This document shows, piece by piece, positions 46,201 through 59,269 of a stretch of DNA of 64,000 nucleotides. The stretch spans positions 543,397 to 607,396 of the forward strand of contig CAJNDS010000646.1 of the NCBI GenBank assembly GCA_905221605.1. The letters are read 5' to 3'. Origin of the DNA: Symbiodinium natans. Its lineage: Eukaryota; Sar; Dinophyceae; Suessiales; Symbiodiniaceae. Numbering within the stretch: the stretch's first letter is position 1; every line of letters starts with the position of its first letter. The notes under the pieces were generated by a model. The model saw nothing but the letters and a program-made list of their open reading frames with translations. It was not told where the DNA came from and searched no databases. The translations under genes and the position numbers were made by a program.

Positions 46201-48577
46201 CAGCGCGACTAACTCGAAGTTTTGCTGCTTAGCGAAGCTCAATGATGCAGTTTGTTTAGGCACGACATGACGTATTGTGTCTTTTCAAAAGCAGGCTCTC
46301 AGCAGCCTGACTCTACTGGCTCTCTCGAATTGCCAAAATGCATTGCCATGGTTCATCATCCATTGCATCCCTGAAGTCAGCGCTGCGATATGCAGGTTGT
46401 GAAGCTCCAGCAGCAACTGTCGAAACAGGCCTGGCGAGCTTGGAGCGGGTGGTTGCAGGACTTGGCAAAGGAACAGCTGAGTGGGCAAAATCTGCGGCAG
46501 TCAATTGCATTTATTTAATTGCTTGGGAGACAGTAGTGCTGCCTTAGCTTCACGAGCTCTGCTGATTCAGGCCGAGACAACGAATGTCTGCACCACGGTT
46601 GATGGACCAAGCAAGACAGAAGCGACTGAAAGGGCCGCCTCCATCATTGCACACCAGCACCACTCAAGAGTGGCCAATTCCAAGAAGGAACGCGCTGGTT
46701 CATCGAAAGCAGCGAGGGCGAAACAGATGTGCAATGGAACACAGCGAAGCAACAAGCCTAACAGAAAAGAAAGTGAAGAAGCGGAAGAAGTTTGGGGACT
46801 TGAGCAGAAGTGGCAGGTTCGGATCCAAGTGTGCGTGCCATTGGCTCGCTGCTCTTGATTGTTTATGCTCTTGCCCATAAGCTGCATGGTCTGCCTTCGA
46901 GGTCACCCTGCTTTTCTTACTGGTCTTGGTGATTGCGCTGGGTCCATACTTGATCGCCCAGCTGTTAGACAGAAGTTGAAAAAATCCAACCGGGTCACCC
47001 GCAATGCCAGTACATGCCAGCATGTTGCTCTGCTGCCATGCAAAGAGCTTGCAGCCGAGCTTGCAGTTGCCGAACGAATCCTGTTCTTAACATGATCTCA
47101 AGCATTCAGAGCCCGGTGTGCAGATAATTGTAGCGCGCACAACCTCCTGCGGTATCCGACAATTGCCGTCAGAAGAGTGCATATAGCCCAGTAGCCACAT
47201 CTCTCCCCACATCTTTTTTGCCACTGTTCAGTCGGCAAAAGCGCTGACAACATGGAATGGCGAGGCGTCGTCCTTCCCACGAAGTGCGGCAGCTTGCCAA
47301 GTTCTTCTCCATAAGAAGTTCAAAAAAAGAGCTGGGATCCATGAGGTTGGCCCAACCGAAAACAGCGACTGAGGACATTCGCCGAGCACCTCCAGCAGCT
47401 GGCAGGACAGCGTCGGAATGCCGATGCCAGCGTGCTGCTTGAGACTACTGGATTGTCGAGTCTGATCCATGAGGCACCGATCGGCGAAGCAAGCCTCAAA
47501 GGGACGCGCCTTGAGCCTGGAGGGCCCTGCCCTGAGGTAATTGACAAGAGCAGAGAGCGGGAGCAAGGGAGGGACGACAAGTTGTGACGAGGACTCTGTG
47601 CTTTCAGCGGCAAGCGCTGCGCACGCTGGGTGCGGTCGGCTTCGCGGGGGTCTGCCGGGTCTGCCTCTGAGACGAAGTGGAACAGTGCCTGTGACAGGTA
47701 CAGACAATGTTGGAATGTGTTGGACAGGCCATTCAGCGGCCCATGGCAAGAAAGCACGCTCGACGAAGGGCAGGCTCAAAGTGCACACGTGACTTGGGCG
47801 GGCTTGGGCAGTACGGCCATTTCATTGAGGTGACACTGACTTGCTGCCTACAGAGGCACCGGCATGGCCTGCTGCGGTTCGGTTTTGTAGTTTCGTTGTG
47901 GTCATGTAGGTTTTGAGGGTTCAGCAGGTTGGAAAGGATGGCCAGGGCGAGCTCGCAGATCTCGCAGAGCGCGAAGAAGATCTGGAGCAGCTCGAGTACC
48001 TGGCAGAGGATGAGGCCGAAGTTGCGATCGCTCCTCGATCCGAGGCTGAGGGCCATGGCAATGCAGGGCAGATCAGTGCCGGGGTGGTGCGCAGCATCGT
48101 GACTCGATTGTGCCTCGCCGTCTCAAGTTGCAAAGGCTGCCGGGGCCACCAGCTTGGTGCAGGAGGGCAGGCAGAAGGGCAGGATCCGGAATCGGCACCT
48201 GGTTGGAAGCCAAGAAATTCAGCCCAGGCATTGGCTTTCTGGCTTTGTCAGAAATCGATGGCTGCAAGGTAGAGCCCCCTCTACCCGAAGGCATTCGAGC
48301 TTATACGCCGGGTGAAGGCTCGCAGGTTCCAAGTTTTGCACTCCAGTTCGCTGGCCGCCGTCACCGTCGTGCCAGGATACGGGTCGAATGCCATACCTTT
48401 TGCGGGGATTTCACCCAAAACCTCCAAGCGCCGCAACGAAGGCAACAGAATGAAGGCCATCATCAAATGTCCACCACACAAACTGCTTTCCCATCTTCGT
48501 CACTCTTCTCGAGCCAGGCTATTGAGATGCTGAAGCGTGCCAAGGAGGTTGCAGATCGCAAGAACGAGGCCTTTTGA
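43228..48577 (+). CDS. Coiled-coil protein gene, multiple short exons (partial model)
   Basis: A series of charged, heptad-like + strand exons with proper borders: 43228-43272 (AVEVQKEQNGHLSKR, GT donor), about 43486-43524, 43582-43641 (TVAAREEELRLKTQAR, GTGAGA donor), about 44841-44911 (GQQQELRAKLEEFAR, GC donor), 44981-45050 (REWQEELESLERHQ, GT donor), 45648-about 45705 (AAEHALHLARAEAEILAR), 47928-about 48083 (LADLAEREEDLEQLEYLAED) and a terminal exon about 48521-48577 (IEMLKRAKEVADRKNEAF, then TGA). Order, strand and composition fit one long structural coiled-coil protein. The gaps (45.7-47.9 kb) probably hold more exons, for example near 46380-46510. No named family is assigned, and two adjacent genes cannot be excluded. 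Confidence 0.5.
44672..44772. repeat. (CACACG)n hexanucleotide microsatellite
   Basis: About sixteen hexamers CACACG/CACCCG/CACAAG, the complement type of the (GTGTGC)n tract at 522. It lies in an intron-like position of the coiled-coil gene. Confidence 0.9.
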
Positions 48578-48599
48578 AAAGCGGATCATGTCGAATCCA

Positions 48600-50940
48600 C
48601 ACATCCAAAGTTGCCTGTGGCCTGACAGTCTGACATTCACATGTCTCGCTACCGTTCCACCGCGACCAGGAGCTTGAAACGCGCAGAAACAGGGTGCCCT
48701 CGCCTTTCGCTAAGCTGAGATCAGGCTCCCCGGGGAATGTCACAGGACCATGTCTACCCACCAGGCAAATGGTTCCTGTGCCGCGAGAACTTTTTGCCGA
48801 GCTACAGGACAAAGGATGGTGTCGGCCCCATGATTCTTGAAGGTTTTTGGAATCTTTTTTCCCGAGTTTTCCCACCTCCTTGCAACTTTTCAGGATAGAG
48901 GCGCTGGATGCTAGTGGCCTCCGCGTAGAAGCGCACGACGCTGGCGCAGAGTCTCATCATGGAAGGCGCGCTGATTGCAATTCTGATGTAAGTGATGCAA
49001 GTCACACTACACGATTCACGCACCATATCACCTCTCGCTCCCGTGAAGCTTGATATTTGAAAGCTGACAATAGGACATCGTGCACCAGCAGTCTCATTCG
49101 ACATTTCGCGCTTAGCCGCCTTATCCCTGTCATCTTCGCTGATAGTATAGCTTCGACAGATCGGCACCACTCTTTCAGAACCTCGTGGATTTCCTTGGGT
49201 TCCATGTAGCCTTTTCAGCCTCCGTTCAACTCTGTTCACAACCTATGGGCCTCGGAATCAGCGGAGCCTGAAGCTCCCGCGACTCACATGTCTGTGACTG
49301 TGAGTGCGCATGTTTCATTATGTTTCATTCCTGTGTTGTGGTTTGTCGTGCGATTCATTCATCTGGTGACAACACGCTTGGCTCATTTCGCGAATGCCCG
49401 GCAAAAGTCGTGGCATCCTTTTCAACCGTATAGGTTGACTGTAGAAGGGCGTACTTGGCAACTAGACCGAAGTTGGAAGGTGCGTGTGTGCCTTGGATCC
49501 TTCACTGTTCACCTAGTACAAAAGAACATCGCCTGGAGGGTTGGACAGCCTTTTTGTAACACGTCGCTGCATGTCGCTGCGCTCTGGCGACGTCATTCTT
49601 GTGCGCTGGCTGCATGACTCTAACTCCGCATCTAAAACACAGCCATGGCATCCTCAAAATGTGCCCGGCCCTTTATCACACGTCGCCGCGTCCTTCATAT
49701 GTGCTTGATCCCTGATCTCATGGTAGTTTTTCTGCAGTGGAAATGCTTCGACTGCTCATGGCACTGCTTGATCTGCGCGTGTCATCTCTAGGAGACAGTT
49801 CCACTATTCGTTTGTGTCTCTTTAGGTGGCACGCATTTTGCACCTCTTGTCGCTTTGCTGAAGCCGAGATTTTATTGGAAGCCGTTTGCCTCTTCTCTAC
49901 TCTGTTCTCCTCGGGTGCTCTTTTTGGAAGGACTCTCCTGCAAGTTTAAGTTGCGCCGGATTTGCGGATTGACAGCTTCTCTCCACGCGGTGTAGGCAGC
50001 AGAGAGGCAGAGACACAGCAGGGCAGAAAGAAGCCCCAAATGTTTGGAAAACTTTGTGAGCGAGGATGCGTCGGGAGGAAGAGTCCGGAGTACTGGTCAT
50101 TCAAGATATGAAGCTACTGCAATTCCAATTGAAACATGAATTGAGGTTGATGGTCAAGGGTCAAGGGTCAACGGTTCTAGTTAGGTGGTTGAGGGCGAAG
50201 TGGCATTCTTGAAACGTTGCGGTTAGAAGTGAGGTGAAGGGTGTGTGCATGTGTGTGCCAGGTGGGTCCAACTCACTATTTCAGGCGACGAGGAGGAACA
50301 CGTACGATCAGGCAGGGATGAACATCTGGTACTGTTCCCGATGCGTTGGGTGAGTGGTGTGTGGAGGTGTCCTCAGATTGATGTCGCTCATGGTGCCACA
50401 ACGCTTGGGGAAGGCTCCGGGTTGAGCCATTATTGCAGCTCTTGGCTTTGAGCCGTTTGAGCACACCACCAGGCTTGACTGTCTCGACCACGCCGTACGC
50501 CGTAGCCTATGGCCACCGTAGCTGAGCTCTCTTTCGGCTTGTGTGAAAGTGTGAAAGTGTGAAAGTGACTGAAAGTGTGGAAGTGCAACTGTGAACCGCG
50601 GACCGCAAGACTGTGCCCTAAATTGCCCTCACGCGGCCCTGGCAGCCCTAGCAGCCTCGAGAGAGCCCAGAGCCGGTCACATGAGCCGCTCAGGTGGTTG
50701 TCATGAGACAATCCAACGTCTCCATACGTGACACGCAGCACGTGAGGCATTCCCCGGCCAAAACCGAGCAACACACGTCGCGAGAGCTAAGCATGGCGCA
50801 GCATTGCGAAGGACACCAGCTAGAACGTAACGCCAATGCGGTCAGTTTCAGAAGTCTCTGTAGCCCCGTAGCCCCACGGCGCCCCACGGCGGGGAGCGAT
50901 GGGCATCGGCCAGTTGCGGAGCGAACCGGTCTCCAGGCCA
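48600..50940. other. No recognisable gene
   Basis: Short frames only. Small duplications occur: GGGTCAA at 50155-50172 and an 8-bp GTGTGAAA unit at 50543-50570. No exon-like conserved motif is seen. Confidence 0.35.
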
Positions 50941-50958
50941 AATTAGCTTTGTCCAAGA

Positions 50959-51294
50959 GTGTTCGTACTTCTGTCCATGTCGCCCAATTGTGCAAGCAAG
51001 GAAAAGGTGGCTCCGTTGTGCATGTCGCAATGCGGATGTCGTGACGATGAGCTGAAGAGTATGGGCAGCATCGTGGAGCTTGAAGTGGACGACGACGACC
51101 TTCCCAACTCTCCAGATCGACCCCTCTGCTTGCCATCGCCCATGCCTACAGGGCATGCAGGGCATACAGGGCCTACACCCATCCCAACCTGGCCAGTCTC
51201 GCCAACCTCGCCGGCCTTCCGAGCACCGCCAGCGGAAGTCCGGGGTCCGACGGTCTTCGAACTGGAAGGCTCCTGTGAAGTGACAGCGCTCTGA
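50959..51294 (+). CDS. Candidate exon, acidic/proline-rich protein
   Basis: An open frame of 111 codons with an acidic run (ELEVDDDDLPNSPDR) followed by a Pro/Thr-rich part containing 9-bp-derived repeats. The stop is at 51292-51294. No domain is recognised. Confidence 0.25.
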   Translation: MFVLLSMSPNCASKEKVAPLCMSQCGCRDDELKSMGSIVELEVDDDDLPNSPDRPLCLPSPMPTGHAGHTGPTPIPTWPVSPTSPAFRAPPAEVRGPTVFELEGSCEVTAL

Positions 51295-51299
51295 CAACA

Positions 51300-53620
51300 A
51301 GTTGCCAATACGTTCTTCATAAAGAATCTTGAAGGAGAAGAAGTCCCAGGCCAGTTGGCTTGCCCATGGCAGTTCTTTGGGCACCTTGGGCAGCTCTCGG
51401 CAGCCGGGTGTCCCAAGCTGGCCCAAGCCTGAAGCCGGAGCCGAGAAAACGACGTCCTCGAATCCCTGGCACTGCGTCCGCAGCCTGCAAGCTCGGCATA
51501 CATCTGCAGCGACTCACTGGATGGGAAACATGAGAGATTCAGTGCTGTGCATCATGCATATCATGACCTTGTTGATGCAGGGCAGGGGTTGCGCGGTTGT
51601 CTTTGGACCATGGGCCGTCTTCTAAGTTTCACTTAAAAAGTGTCGTTTGCTTGCAATGTGTTTGGCATTTCGGGGAGTCAGTCTACAGTCCCTTGGGCCT
51701 CCTGTAGCAGCACGGGATGAGCAAATCGAGTCAGAATGAGTTCCCAGGCATGCAACTCAGTATGCAAGCGAGTGCTTCTCGAAAGTAAGTTTGGCCCGAT
51801 ATGGCCTCAGGAACAGCATCGCTCTCGGAATCAGTACCACGTAGGCATTCCCGTTTGAAGGCACCTGAAGCAAGAGGCAGGAGTTCGGTTTTCGCGCTGT
51901 GCCGGGGGGATCTGTCAGCTTCAGTGCTTGTGCCTCGGAACCGGGTTGATGGTTTCACAAAGCTTGCATGCGTAGATGGCAACTCGCTGTTCTTGTCATG
52001 CTATTCAGGCTAGACTTGGTGCTGTCACATAGCAACTCATTGCAACTTCCTGTTCGATGTTCCTTGTTGTCCGCTTCGGCCCAAGATTTGCTTTAAAAGT
52101 GTTTGTAAAACTTGCCCTACGCAGGCTCAGGCGCGCCGGTCCTCCGATCATGTGTGCGTTCTTTCGTGATTCCAATGATATAGCTGAACGGCTGAACGTC
52201 ACATGCAAAAACTTGCGTGAAGACCGACATCTCGGCTCTCGCTGCTCCCGCTCACGTCCATGTGCAGCCGGGCGGCAGCTCGAGGAGACAGTCTCTGAAT
52301 CGTCGAACTCAAGCCGACAAGCAAGTGCTATCTCAGAGTGTTCACAAGTTTACACAGTGTTTTTCACACAGTTCGAGGTAGTGTGCCCCGTCACGCACCT
52401 GAAGGCGTTTCAGAGGACAATTCTGCTGAATCTGCTGCAGACTGCGTAACAACTCTGTGGAAAGTGAGCTCCTTTGTAGTGCTGCGAGTTGGAGGATGGT
52501 TACGGAAGCAGGAAAGGCCGGAGCAAGAGCTGTCAGCAGTCAGCTGATGTTGCAGTTGCACCGTGCTGCTGCTGCCTATGGCGAACACGGACAGGTTTTA
52601 AGCCCTACCACTCGAAGGTTGTCCCGCGATCTTCTAATCTCGAGGTGCCAAGTTTTGCCGACTCGCAGTCGGCGCACGTCAGCGCACGTCAGCGCACGTC
52701 AGCGCAAGTGTGCAAGATTCGTGCGCATTCGCGCGCATTCGTGGCCACAGGGTGCTTTCAGCAACCAGCCTGTGACAACTTTGCCCAGTGCCCAGAGTGG
52801 TAGCATGTGGTAACCGATGTGGCAAACTCCACGAACTACTTGCGACAATTTGCGACCAGGATGTTGAGAAACATTCCGAACAAGCACACGCAGAAGTCAT
52901 TGATGCAGGCCATGTGTTCAGGATACTTAAAATCTTCTGCAGAACATGTCTTTAAGCTCAGCCTAGGAGATTGACGCGCGTGGGTTTCATGGCACGTTTG
53001 ACTTCTTCTACCTCCCGATGGACTTGGCCCTAGCGCTTGCTGAGTAGTTTTCCGATCGCAGTGCTCCAAAATGCCCCAAAGCATGTGGTGCGCAGCACGG
53101 TGTAGATTGATGTGTGCATTGCATCTTGCAGAAACCAATCAGACGGTTGCTTCGTATTACTGTCAGGACGTACGCAACCGAAGCAACGTCGCCTACGCTT
53201 TTCTAAACTTCCTTTCCCCAGAACAGGCCTTGATGCTTTTTGGACTTTGGCCCTTTGGGTGGGGCTGGTCATGGACTCATGGACTGGTCAGGCAGAGAAC
53301 TTCCGAAACGAGTTTCATGGTCGGCAGTTCCAGAGCTTCAAGAGCCGCAAGGCTCCTTGATGGTTGCTCTTTGTTTGGTGACGAGATCTGCGAAGCTACA
53401 CGTTGAGCATTTTACAGCATTTTGTTGAGCCAGTCTGACGGTCCGTGGCATCAACTGGTGGGAAGACTGCTGTAATCTACCGCCAACTCCTATGTTTCGC
53501 GCATGCTCCCGGAGCCAGTGCGAAGGTTTCGGAACAGGGCTGAAGGAAGCAATCGGTCACAGACGCATCTGAATGTTGCAGCTTGATGCAGCATCAGCAA
53601 CTCATTCGCAAGCAGCTCCG
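51300..53620. other. Unassigned; few exon-like stretches
   Basis: 52255-52360 encodes a helix-like RQLEETVSESSNSSRQASA after an AG. A 10-bp repeat (CGCACGTCAG)n lies at 52672-52706. There is no recognisable family. Confidence 0.3.
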
Positions 53621-53708
53621 CTGTTGACGTGGCGGGCCATTGTACGCCATATGCGGGCCATGCTTCTGTAGGAAACGTACGAGGATCCTGCATGATTTGT
53701 GCTTCATA

Positions 53709-53775
53709 CAAATTTGGCGTAAAGCCCACCGCGAAGAGAAGCTTGAGACACAGCCCAAGGAGCGAAGAATCGGTA
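53709..53775 (+). CDS. Candidate coiled-coil exon
   Basis: Encodes WRKAHREEKLETQPKERRI and ends at a GT donor (GTAGGC). Strongly charged and helix-like, similar in character to the other coiled-coil exons. The gene is unknown. Confidence 0.3.
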
Positions 53776-54361
53776 GGCAAGCTTATCAAACCATGTCTTC
53801 AGAATCGAAGAAGTGTGAGTTACACAATTTGATTGGGTGATTTCGTCTCGTTTTGCATGCCCGGCGCCTTCAACGCAAGTGCATCGTGTCCACATGGCTG
53901 CAGTGTTGAACGGAGCATCAAATGAGACGTACTCCCTCAGATGACCTGTTTCAAAGCAGGTGGCTGCCGTCTCCAGTGCTCATTTACAAGGTGCAGAGGG
54001 AAAGAGGATAGCTCCGTGTTACGTGCTTTGAATGCTACATTCTGCTGATCTGCATCATGAGATGTGCAATCACCATATATACATACAGTACAAAATTGTT
54101 TCCATTTTTTCCGACATCTGGTGCAAAATGCTCCAAAAGGAAAGATGGGAAAAGTTGAGGTCTCGAAGCCAACCTGGAGCACTTCGAGCACCGAGTCGTG
54201 CTGCTGTCCAGGCTGGAAGATCGGATCGGTGTTCCCGCGAAAGTTTTCCCGTGTGCGTTCTTTTTTTTGTTCTTTTGATTTGTTGCTTTGTCTTCTAGCG
54301 GTGCTAAATAGCACAGACGCGTGAGAGAGCGGCCTGCGCGGGCCAAAACCTTGAATCGAAT

Positions 54362-54673
54362 GTGTCCAATTCCGTTGCTGCTCTGGTTCATGACCCGAGG
54401 GCCTGGGTTTTGCGTAGCGGCGAGGCAACCCAAACCGGGGATCGCGGGTGTGGATGTGCTGTTAGGCTTCAGGGCTTTGAGAGGCTTCGGGCGGCAATCA
54501 TTCCTTTTGGGGATCCTGTTGTAGTGCTGTATAGACCAGCCAAAAGGGACGACAGTTGCGAGGATGGCGACGTTGATGCGCACATCTTTGAAGCCAGCTT
54601 GTTCTTGCCCTGTGTCACGGGTCGTCAGTATGACATCTATGATATCGTGCCATTGATAAAGAGCCTTGCTTGA
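54362..54673 (+). mobile_element. Retroelement-like segment (copia-type polyprotein fragment?)
   Basis: An open frame of 103 codons with GFERLRAAIIPFGDPVVVLY followed by RPAKR. The pattern FxxxxIPFGxxVxYxP followed by a charged linker resembles the segment after the integrase core in Ty1/copia-type polyproteins of dinoflagellates, where a GxFxGY motif usually follows. That motif is not evident here, and no Asp-Asp-Glu core or reverse transcriptase is visible nearby. If correct, this is a short relic. Alternatively it is an exon of an unknown gene. Confidence 0.3.
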
Positions 54674-55755
54674 GACAATGTTCTTTTTGAAGCCAGTCTT
54701 GCCGCCATCGAAGGAATGATCAGTATCGTCCGGTTGTATTCCGGAATGGTCGCCGAATCAATTTCGAGGATGCTTTGAAAGAGGCGCAGTGATGTACGGT
54801 GCATCAAAGAATCACTTGTTCGGCTCGAAAGACCTGTTGTGCGATGTTTTGTGGCTCGTGCGGGGGTTGGATCTGGGCTTTGTGTTGCAGGTACGAGAAA
54901 GCAAGCTGTCTGGGCTTGGTATGACATCCGTTGCGACAGCTTTCAAGTGGGCTGGAGTTCCTGAAGTGCGCAGGGGTCGATCCATTTGACTTGTGCAAGG
55001 CACTTGGCTGCATTCTGAGTACCAGCCAAGTCCCAGCCGACATCGCAGGTGGCCATTCGCCAAGAGATTCAGCTGCAGCCTTAGAGTCGTTTGTAGCGTT
55101 TTGACTTGGAGTCTTGGACATCCCTGGAGTTGGGAGATATCAGATGTGTTGGGTCAAATTATGCCCAAAGATGCTTAGAGCACATGTCAGTAGGGGAGAG
55201 CGAGAACAGTTAACGAGCAGAAGGTATCACGGTTTCTTCCTTGTCCACTCCGTTGTCCTCTTTTTACATGTCTGAGGCACTCTGTTGCCTTGGAGGCGCC
55301 CGAACTCGCTGCTGCATGATGCTGCATGATGCTGCATGCATTCTCACTTTGTGGGACAAGTTATTGTTTCAGGGCATTCCTTTACATGTTTACTCTCCGC
55401 CATTGTCGGCACTGTTGGCACTGTGCTCACTTGAGTGTGCACGCAATGTTGATTATTATTGTCCTGATGCCGACAGCACAGAAACAAAACAATGTTTTCT
55501 GGACGTCAGCGGTCCAGCCTCGCGCTCTTGCTCTTTTCTTGCAGTGAGTCGCACATGTTCAATAGTTGCACGATGGAATGTGCAGCGGATGCGGCACTCG
55601 TGAAAGTGATTCGTTTTTCGGGTTTCGGCACGAGGCAGTGGCAGCGGGGACATGTCAGGGTGGCAGAGACGATATGTGAAAGACGATTTTCTGTTCATGT
55701 CTTGTCGGAGGGCGAAGACGATTTGCATCACGAAGGCGAGTCTTGTCTCCTATTT

Positions 55756-56115
55756 TGTCTCCAATTTAAATTGGACACTGGATGCTGTGCTGCCAGTCTG
55801 GGACTGTTGTCTCCTATTTGTCTCCCATGTCTTCGCCGAACAGCTTGAGCCTGGGGGACTTGTTTAGTTTGTTTAAGGAATGCTTTCTGAAACGTTCTGT
55901 TGGATGTCTCGCGGCAGTACTCCTGTTGTCTCTCATTTGTCCCCTTTTGTTTTTGCAGTGAGCAAACCCTGGATGCTGCGACGCCTCTCTGGGATTGTGT
56001 TTGCCTTGTGAAGTGAGCAGACCCTGGATGCTGCTGCGACTGTTTGTCTCTGTCTCCGACTTGTCTGCAATTTGTCTCACGTGAAATTAGTAGACCCTGG
56101 ATACAGATTCAGATT
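55756..56115. repeat. Degenerate repeats with CCCTGGATGCTG and GTCTCC phrases
   Basis: Units of the form GTGAGCA.ACCCTGGATGCTG..GCGAC..TGTTTG.CT recur at about 55778, 55963, 56012 and 56092, separated by TTGTCTCC/TTTGTCTC phrases. A degraded tandem duplication. Confidence 0.6.
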
Positions 56116-56698
56116 GGCAAAAATGTCGCTATCCAAAGCATGAAAAGCAGCGGTCCTCATGTGCTGGGGTCGAGGCTGCACTGTGCATTCTCCGTCTCGC
56201 CACATTCAGGGATACCCTGCAATGCTGGAAGATTTGGAAGGCCGCAATACAAGCTCTCAGCCAACTTCCTCTTCAAATGCCGAAGCTATCCAGTTATGGG
56301 GGCTCGCAGCTTAAAGTCTCAATGTGTTGCCGTCCCATTGCACTATATTGCGCATGTCTTAGGCGGACCATGCCGACCATGTGGACCCTTCTCTGCGCAG
56401 AGCAGGCGCTGGCGGGGGGCTAGTCGTCGATTGTGGTTAGACTGTGTGGAACTACTGACAGCCTCATGTAGCACAGCGGTCACACGGAGAGGAAGAGCAA
56501 GACAGAGTGAGCAGTGGCATGCAGCGGCATGCAGTGGCCACGAGTCATAGTGAGAGTGTCGTGAATCTGTTTATTCGAGAGCACGAGGCACGCTCGCTCG
56601 CACGCGTCGTGCACACGGGTCGTGCACGCACGTCGTGCAAACATGATGTCACCTGAACCGCCAATGTGGCAGGATTGTTGTTGGCCATGGCCTTGGCA

Positions 56699-57590
56699 TG
56701 GCTTGTCCACAATTTTGCGGCTTTACAAGGATTATGGGAAACAAAAAGCTTCCTGTGAACTGACAAAGGTTCGCCGCCTGAACCGACGATTCAGGCAGGC
56801 GGCGATTACGTCGACACCTTAGACATTGCATTCTGTCATTCACGTGAATCCGACGAGTCCACGAGTCGCAGGACCTCCCGATGTTCGAAAGACTTCATGA
56901 ACCATGCAAGTACTGGCTTTAAGCTGAAGAGTCGCGGAGGCAGAGCAGGCCTCCTGCGATCAAGAGTAGGCTCAATGTTGTGCCAATTAGCGCAAATCTC
57001 TTGCTTGCAGCAGCTCACAACCACCAGAAGGATTCCTCATATTCTCGACACTTGAGCTGCTGCGCAACTTTTAACAACTTTTATTTTTAAAATGCCTTGA
57101 AGCTTGGGGCCGCCCATGCGGCCTCCTCTCTTCCACTCTGATTTTCCTAGTTAGGCATTCTGCAGGCATCTTGCCTCTACACTATGCCTTTGCCGACATC
57201 TCACACGGAAGACACAAGGTGAGACGGTTTTCAGATGGATGGTTTTCCGAGCCCCCAATATCTCCCACTCTAGACTCTAGAGCGGGAAAGAATGGGAAAG
57301 AGTGGGAGGCTACTGTACATATGTATGCTGCAAGTTGCTTTGCTATTGTGGCAGCGCCGTGGCTTGAAGCGTTGTAGCGGAAGCATATGCTTTCGTAACG
57401 GTCCTGCAACAACTGCTGGCGATCCGACTGAAACATGTCGAAGACCTTGCGCTGCATATTCGCTGCAGGTGTCGCTTGCAATGCTGCCTTAGGGAAGGTG
57501 TCGAAACGCTTCTATGCCAGCCGTGTTGTTGATCAAGCTTCTCGTCGGAATCTGGGCCGGCGCCGGGAGGCATCCGAGGCTGGCCTCTGG
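56699..57590 (+). CDS. Candidate exons, unknown gene
   Basis: 56705-56820 encodes ILRLYKDYGKQKASCELTK and then RRLNRRFRQAA. 57430-57475 and 57499-57590 encode helical basic stretches (SKRFYASRVVDQASRRNLGRR), the last ending at CAG. They may be 3' exons of one gene ending before the NOSIP gene. The family is unknown. Confidence 0.3.
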
Positions 57591-57668
57591 CAGATGTTAA
57601 CAACATTCAACAACATTCAACAACTGCTGTGCAGACCTGTGCGGATGCTGAAACCGCATTTCGAGGCC

Positions 57669-59225
57669 ATGTCTCGGCATTCGAAGCATTCCAATGATCG
57701 GATGTTTTTTACGGCCAAAGAGCGCGCGGATGCCGGATATTCGAAGACACGGAAGGACCCCTTGTGGATGCGGAGCGGTATAGTAGCAGGGGCGGACGCT
57801 GATAGGCACTGATGGTCGTGTTTGCTTTCGATGCCCTTTGTGAGGAGGTAATGGGCACTGACTGCTTCCTTCCGTTTGGCTTCTGTGGGCTCACTCTGAA
57901 GGCCCCGAAGGACTGACAACACAAACGACAACACCAAGCCTTTAAGGACAACCGGTAAGGCAGTGGTAAAGCAGATGGAGCATCCACGTCTCTTGGCAGG
58001 ATCCCGTGGCAACGTGAGATACTTGGATGTTCGAAGATGTGCGAAGTTTTGAAGGGCCGATAGCCCCAAACGTGAGCTGTGCACGTTCGCGAAGCACGGA
58101 GTCAGCGTGAGAGGCCTACCGGCCACATCTTTGATCGGGAAGCCATCCTGGAATATCTGCTGCAACAGAAGCTTGACATCCAGGAGAGCGCGCTTTAAAC
58201 ATTGCGGCCTTGCTTTTCTTGCTTTCTAGAAGCCACCCCTACAACTCCTACAATTCCAGGGGTGGCCCCATGGCCCCAAGTTAGGAAAGCTACCAGGAGG
58301 CCCCCGCCTCCTCCCGGCGGGACTGAGAAAAGCTTGTGTTGCTTGCTTATAGTTCCAGCTCAGATGAGCGGAGGCAGAAAGAAAACAAAACGTGCCCCCG
58401 ATTCAACGGGAACGGGGCCACTTTGGAAAGCGGGGAGCAGTTTTTTTTTGGAACGCGGAATGGTTTTCCCGTCATTCTAAGTTGGTTTATTCCTAATGCT
58501 ACTGGTGTTTTGCCTAAGCTGGTTTTGTAAGGCGGCTAAGGCGGACGCTAGAAACAGGTGAAACCCGTGTTGTTTATGTGGCTAGGAAAGCCATTGTTTT
58601 TTCGGGTGGTTTTCTAACGCCGCGGCTCGAAAGCCTGCTGTTTTTCTTAGGTGGCGGCAAGAAAAGCCGGTGGTTTTTCCAAGGCGGCAACTTAACTTTT
58701 TTTCCGGTGTGTTTTTCATTTTTTCTCAGGCGGGCCGCTAGAAAAAACCGTTTCGAGATCCTTTGCAACGAGTTGTGGTGGCATGGATGGATCTGAAGCA
58801 CCGGCCAAAGTTGCAGAACATGTTACACATGATCTTGGCTTTTTGTTGTAGCTGAACTTTGTAGCTTGTCCTCATTTTCATTGTAGTACAGGCATAGTGC
58901 TTCTGGTTGTGCTGCTTTATTTCTGCCCGATGCTAGGGATCGTTTCCTCCCCCCCACGCCCAGAAAACTCCCCCTTACCTTAGGGGTGCATGCATCGAAG
59001 TGAAATCCTTCTTATTTCTTGTGCGCATTCGCCCCAAACTCCACACTCTCCTCCACGGTGCTACCTCCTCTAGCCTTTGCTGAGGCTCTGGTCTCAAGCT
59101 CACACGCGTCACATGGGGGCTGTGATATGGGTTATGCCAACGCAGGCAGAGCAGAAAAAGTTCGAAGAGCAGGCAGGTTCTTTCATCATCATGGCTCCCG
59201 AAAGCTTTTCTTTGAAAAAGAGAGC

Positions 59226-59269
<44 letters not shown>

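Noticed and set aside
56044-56550. Forward frame of 168 codons
   Set aside because: No domain, mixed composition, starts in a degenerate repeat; genuine exons in this genome are much shorter, so the length is not persuasive.
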